Both the position numbers and the translations under genes were made by a program. The notes under the pieces were generated by a model, which ran no database searches, was not told the origin of the DNA, and worked only from the letters and a program-made list of their open reading frames with translations. DNA of 57,982 nucleotides from Tissierellia bacterium (GTDB taxonomy: Bacteria; Bacillota; Clostridia; Peptostreptococcales; Acidaminobacteraceae), in assembly GCA_012727635.1 (NCBI GenBank), contig JAAYGQ010000066.1, positions 1 through 57,982 of the forward strand, written 5' to 3'. This document shows, in pieces, positions 57,703-57,982 of the stretch; the first letter of the stretch is position 1, and each line of letters starts with the position of its first letter.

Positions 57703-57982
57703 CTAGAAATCAATGCCGTGGCCCAGTGCTCCATAATAGCCACAGACCCTGGCTGCTGCCCTGGCGGAATTTAGTAAAAGATCTTCGATCTTTTCTTTTT
57801 CTAATACTCCTACCAAAAGCCGTGAAATGAACCCGTCTCCAGCGCCTAATGTATCAACCACCTCCGTTTCAACAATCGATTGCTCATAATATTTACCCTG
57901 ATAGTACAGGAACGCTCCTTTGTCCCCCTTTGTTACTAGGACAAGTTCAGGCCCCAGGGAAGAAATATATTCTTGAAATTCC
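57703..57982 (-). CDS. PfkB family carbohydrate kinase (C-terminal part, truncated by window edge), FrlD-like candidate
   Basis: Reverse translation EFQEYISSLGPELVLVTKGDKGAFLYYQGKYYEQSIVETEVVDTLGAGDGFISRLLVGVLEKEKIEDLLLNSARAAARVCGYYGALGHGIDF*: PfkB DTxGAGD motif. Not in the supplied ORF track. Confidence 0.88.
   Translation of the reverse strand, partial: EFQEYISSLGPELVLVTKGDKGAFLYYQGKYYEQSIVETEVVDTLGAGDGFISRLLVGVLEKEKIEDLLLNSARAAARVCGYYGALGHGIDF

Noticed and set aside
1-57982. CRISPR arrays, tRNA/rRNA genes, transposases, prophage genes
   Set aside because: No regularly spaced repeats, no cloverleaf with CCA-type ends, and no transposase/integrase ORFs were recognised in the sequence or ORF track.

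Overview
The window is a chromosomal segment of a low-GC anaerobic-Firmicute-like genome (inferred from content and gene style, not verified). Most genes are on the minus strand. From left to right: addA (partial) and addB; a TIGR01906-type membrane protein; a potABCD polyamine ABC operon led by an XRE-cupin regulator; an LTA-synthase-like sulfatase; leucine dehydrogenase; PPi-type phosphofructokinase; a SEC-C protein; an M20 peptidase; arginase; DUF554; YhaM; a parvulin foldase; a Trp T-box with trpS, a YjgR-like ATPase and a LysE exporter; a DMT transporter, an RsmC-like methyltransferase and a C39-like protein; tsaE-tsaB-tsaD; TraX; an M20 amidohydrolase; a fluoride riboswitch with a cation:proton antiporter; tag; a membrane GDPD. 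An accessory catabolic block of about 12.4 kb follows (HMG-CoA-lyase-like, acylating aldehyde dehydrogenase, ThDP enzyme, two TRAP transporters, a sugar-isomerase-like TIM barrel, an AroE-like dehydrogenase, and a divergent LysR). The window ends with MFS, Gfo/Idh, a degenerate P-loop protein, a COG2309-type aminopeptidase, a HAD hydrolase and a fructosamine-like (Frl-type) ABC/SIS/PfkB locus. The strongest non-coding signals are (1) a fluoride (crcB) riboswitch with a terminator upstream of the antiporter at about 30.13-30.22 kb, (2) a compact DnaA-box cluster next to tsaD at about 24.2-24.3 kb, and (3) a Trp T-box with a readable UGG specifier at about 18.82-18.99 kb. The best candidate for undescribed biology is the TRAP/ThDP/acylating-ALDH/HMGL catabolic block, whose substrate I cannot assign. 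A CpaF-like protein with a destroyed Walker A motif is also unusual. No tRNA, rRNA, CRISPR array or transposase was recognised.
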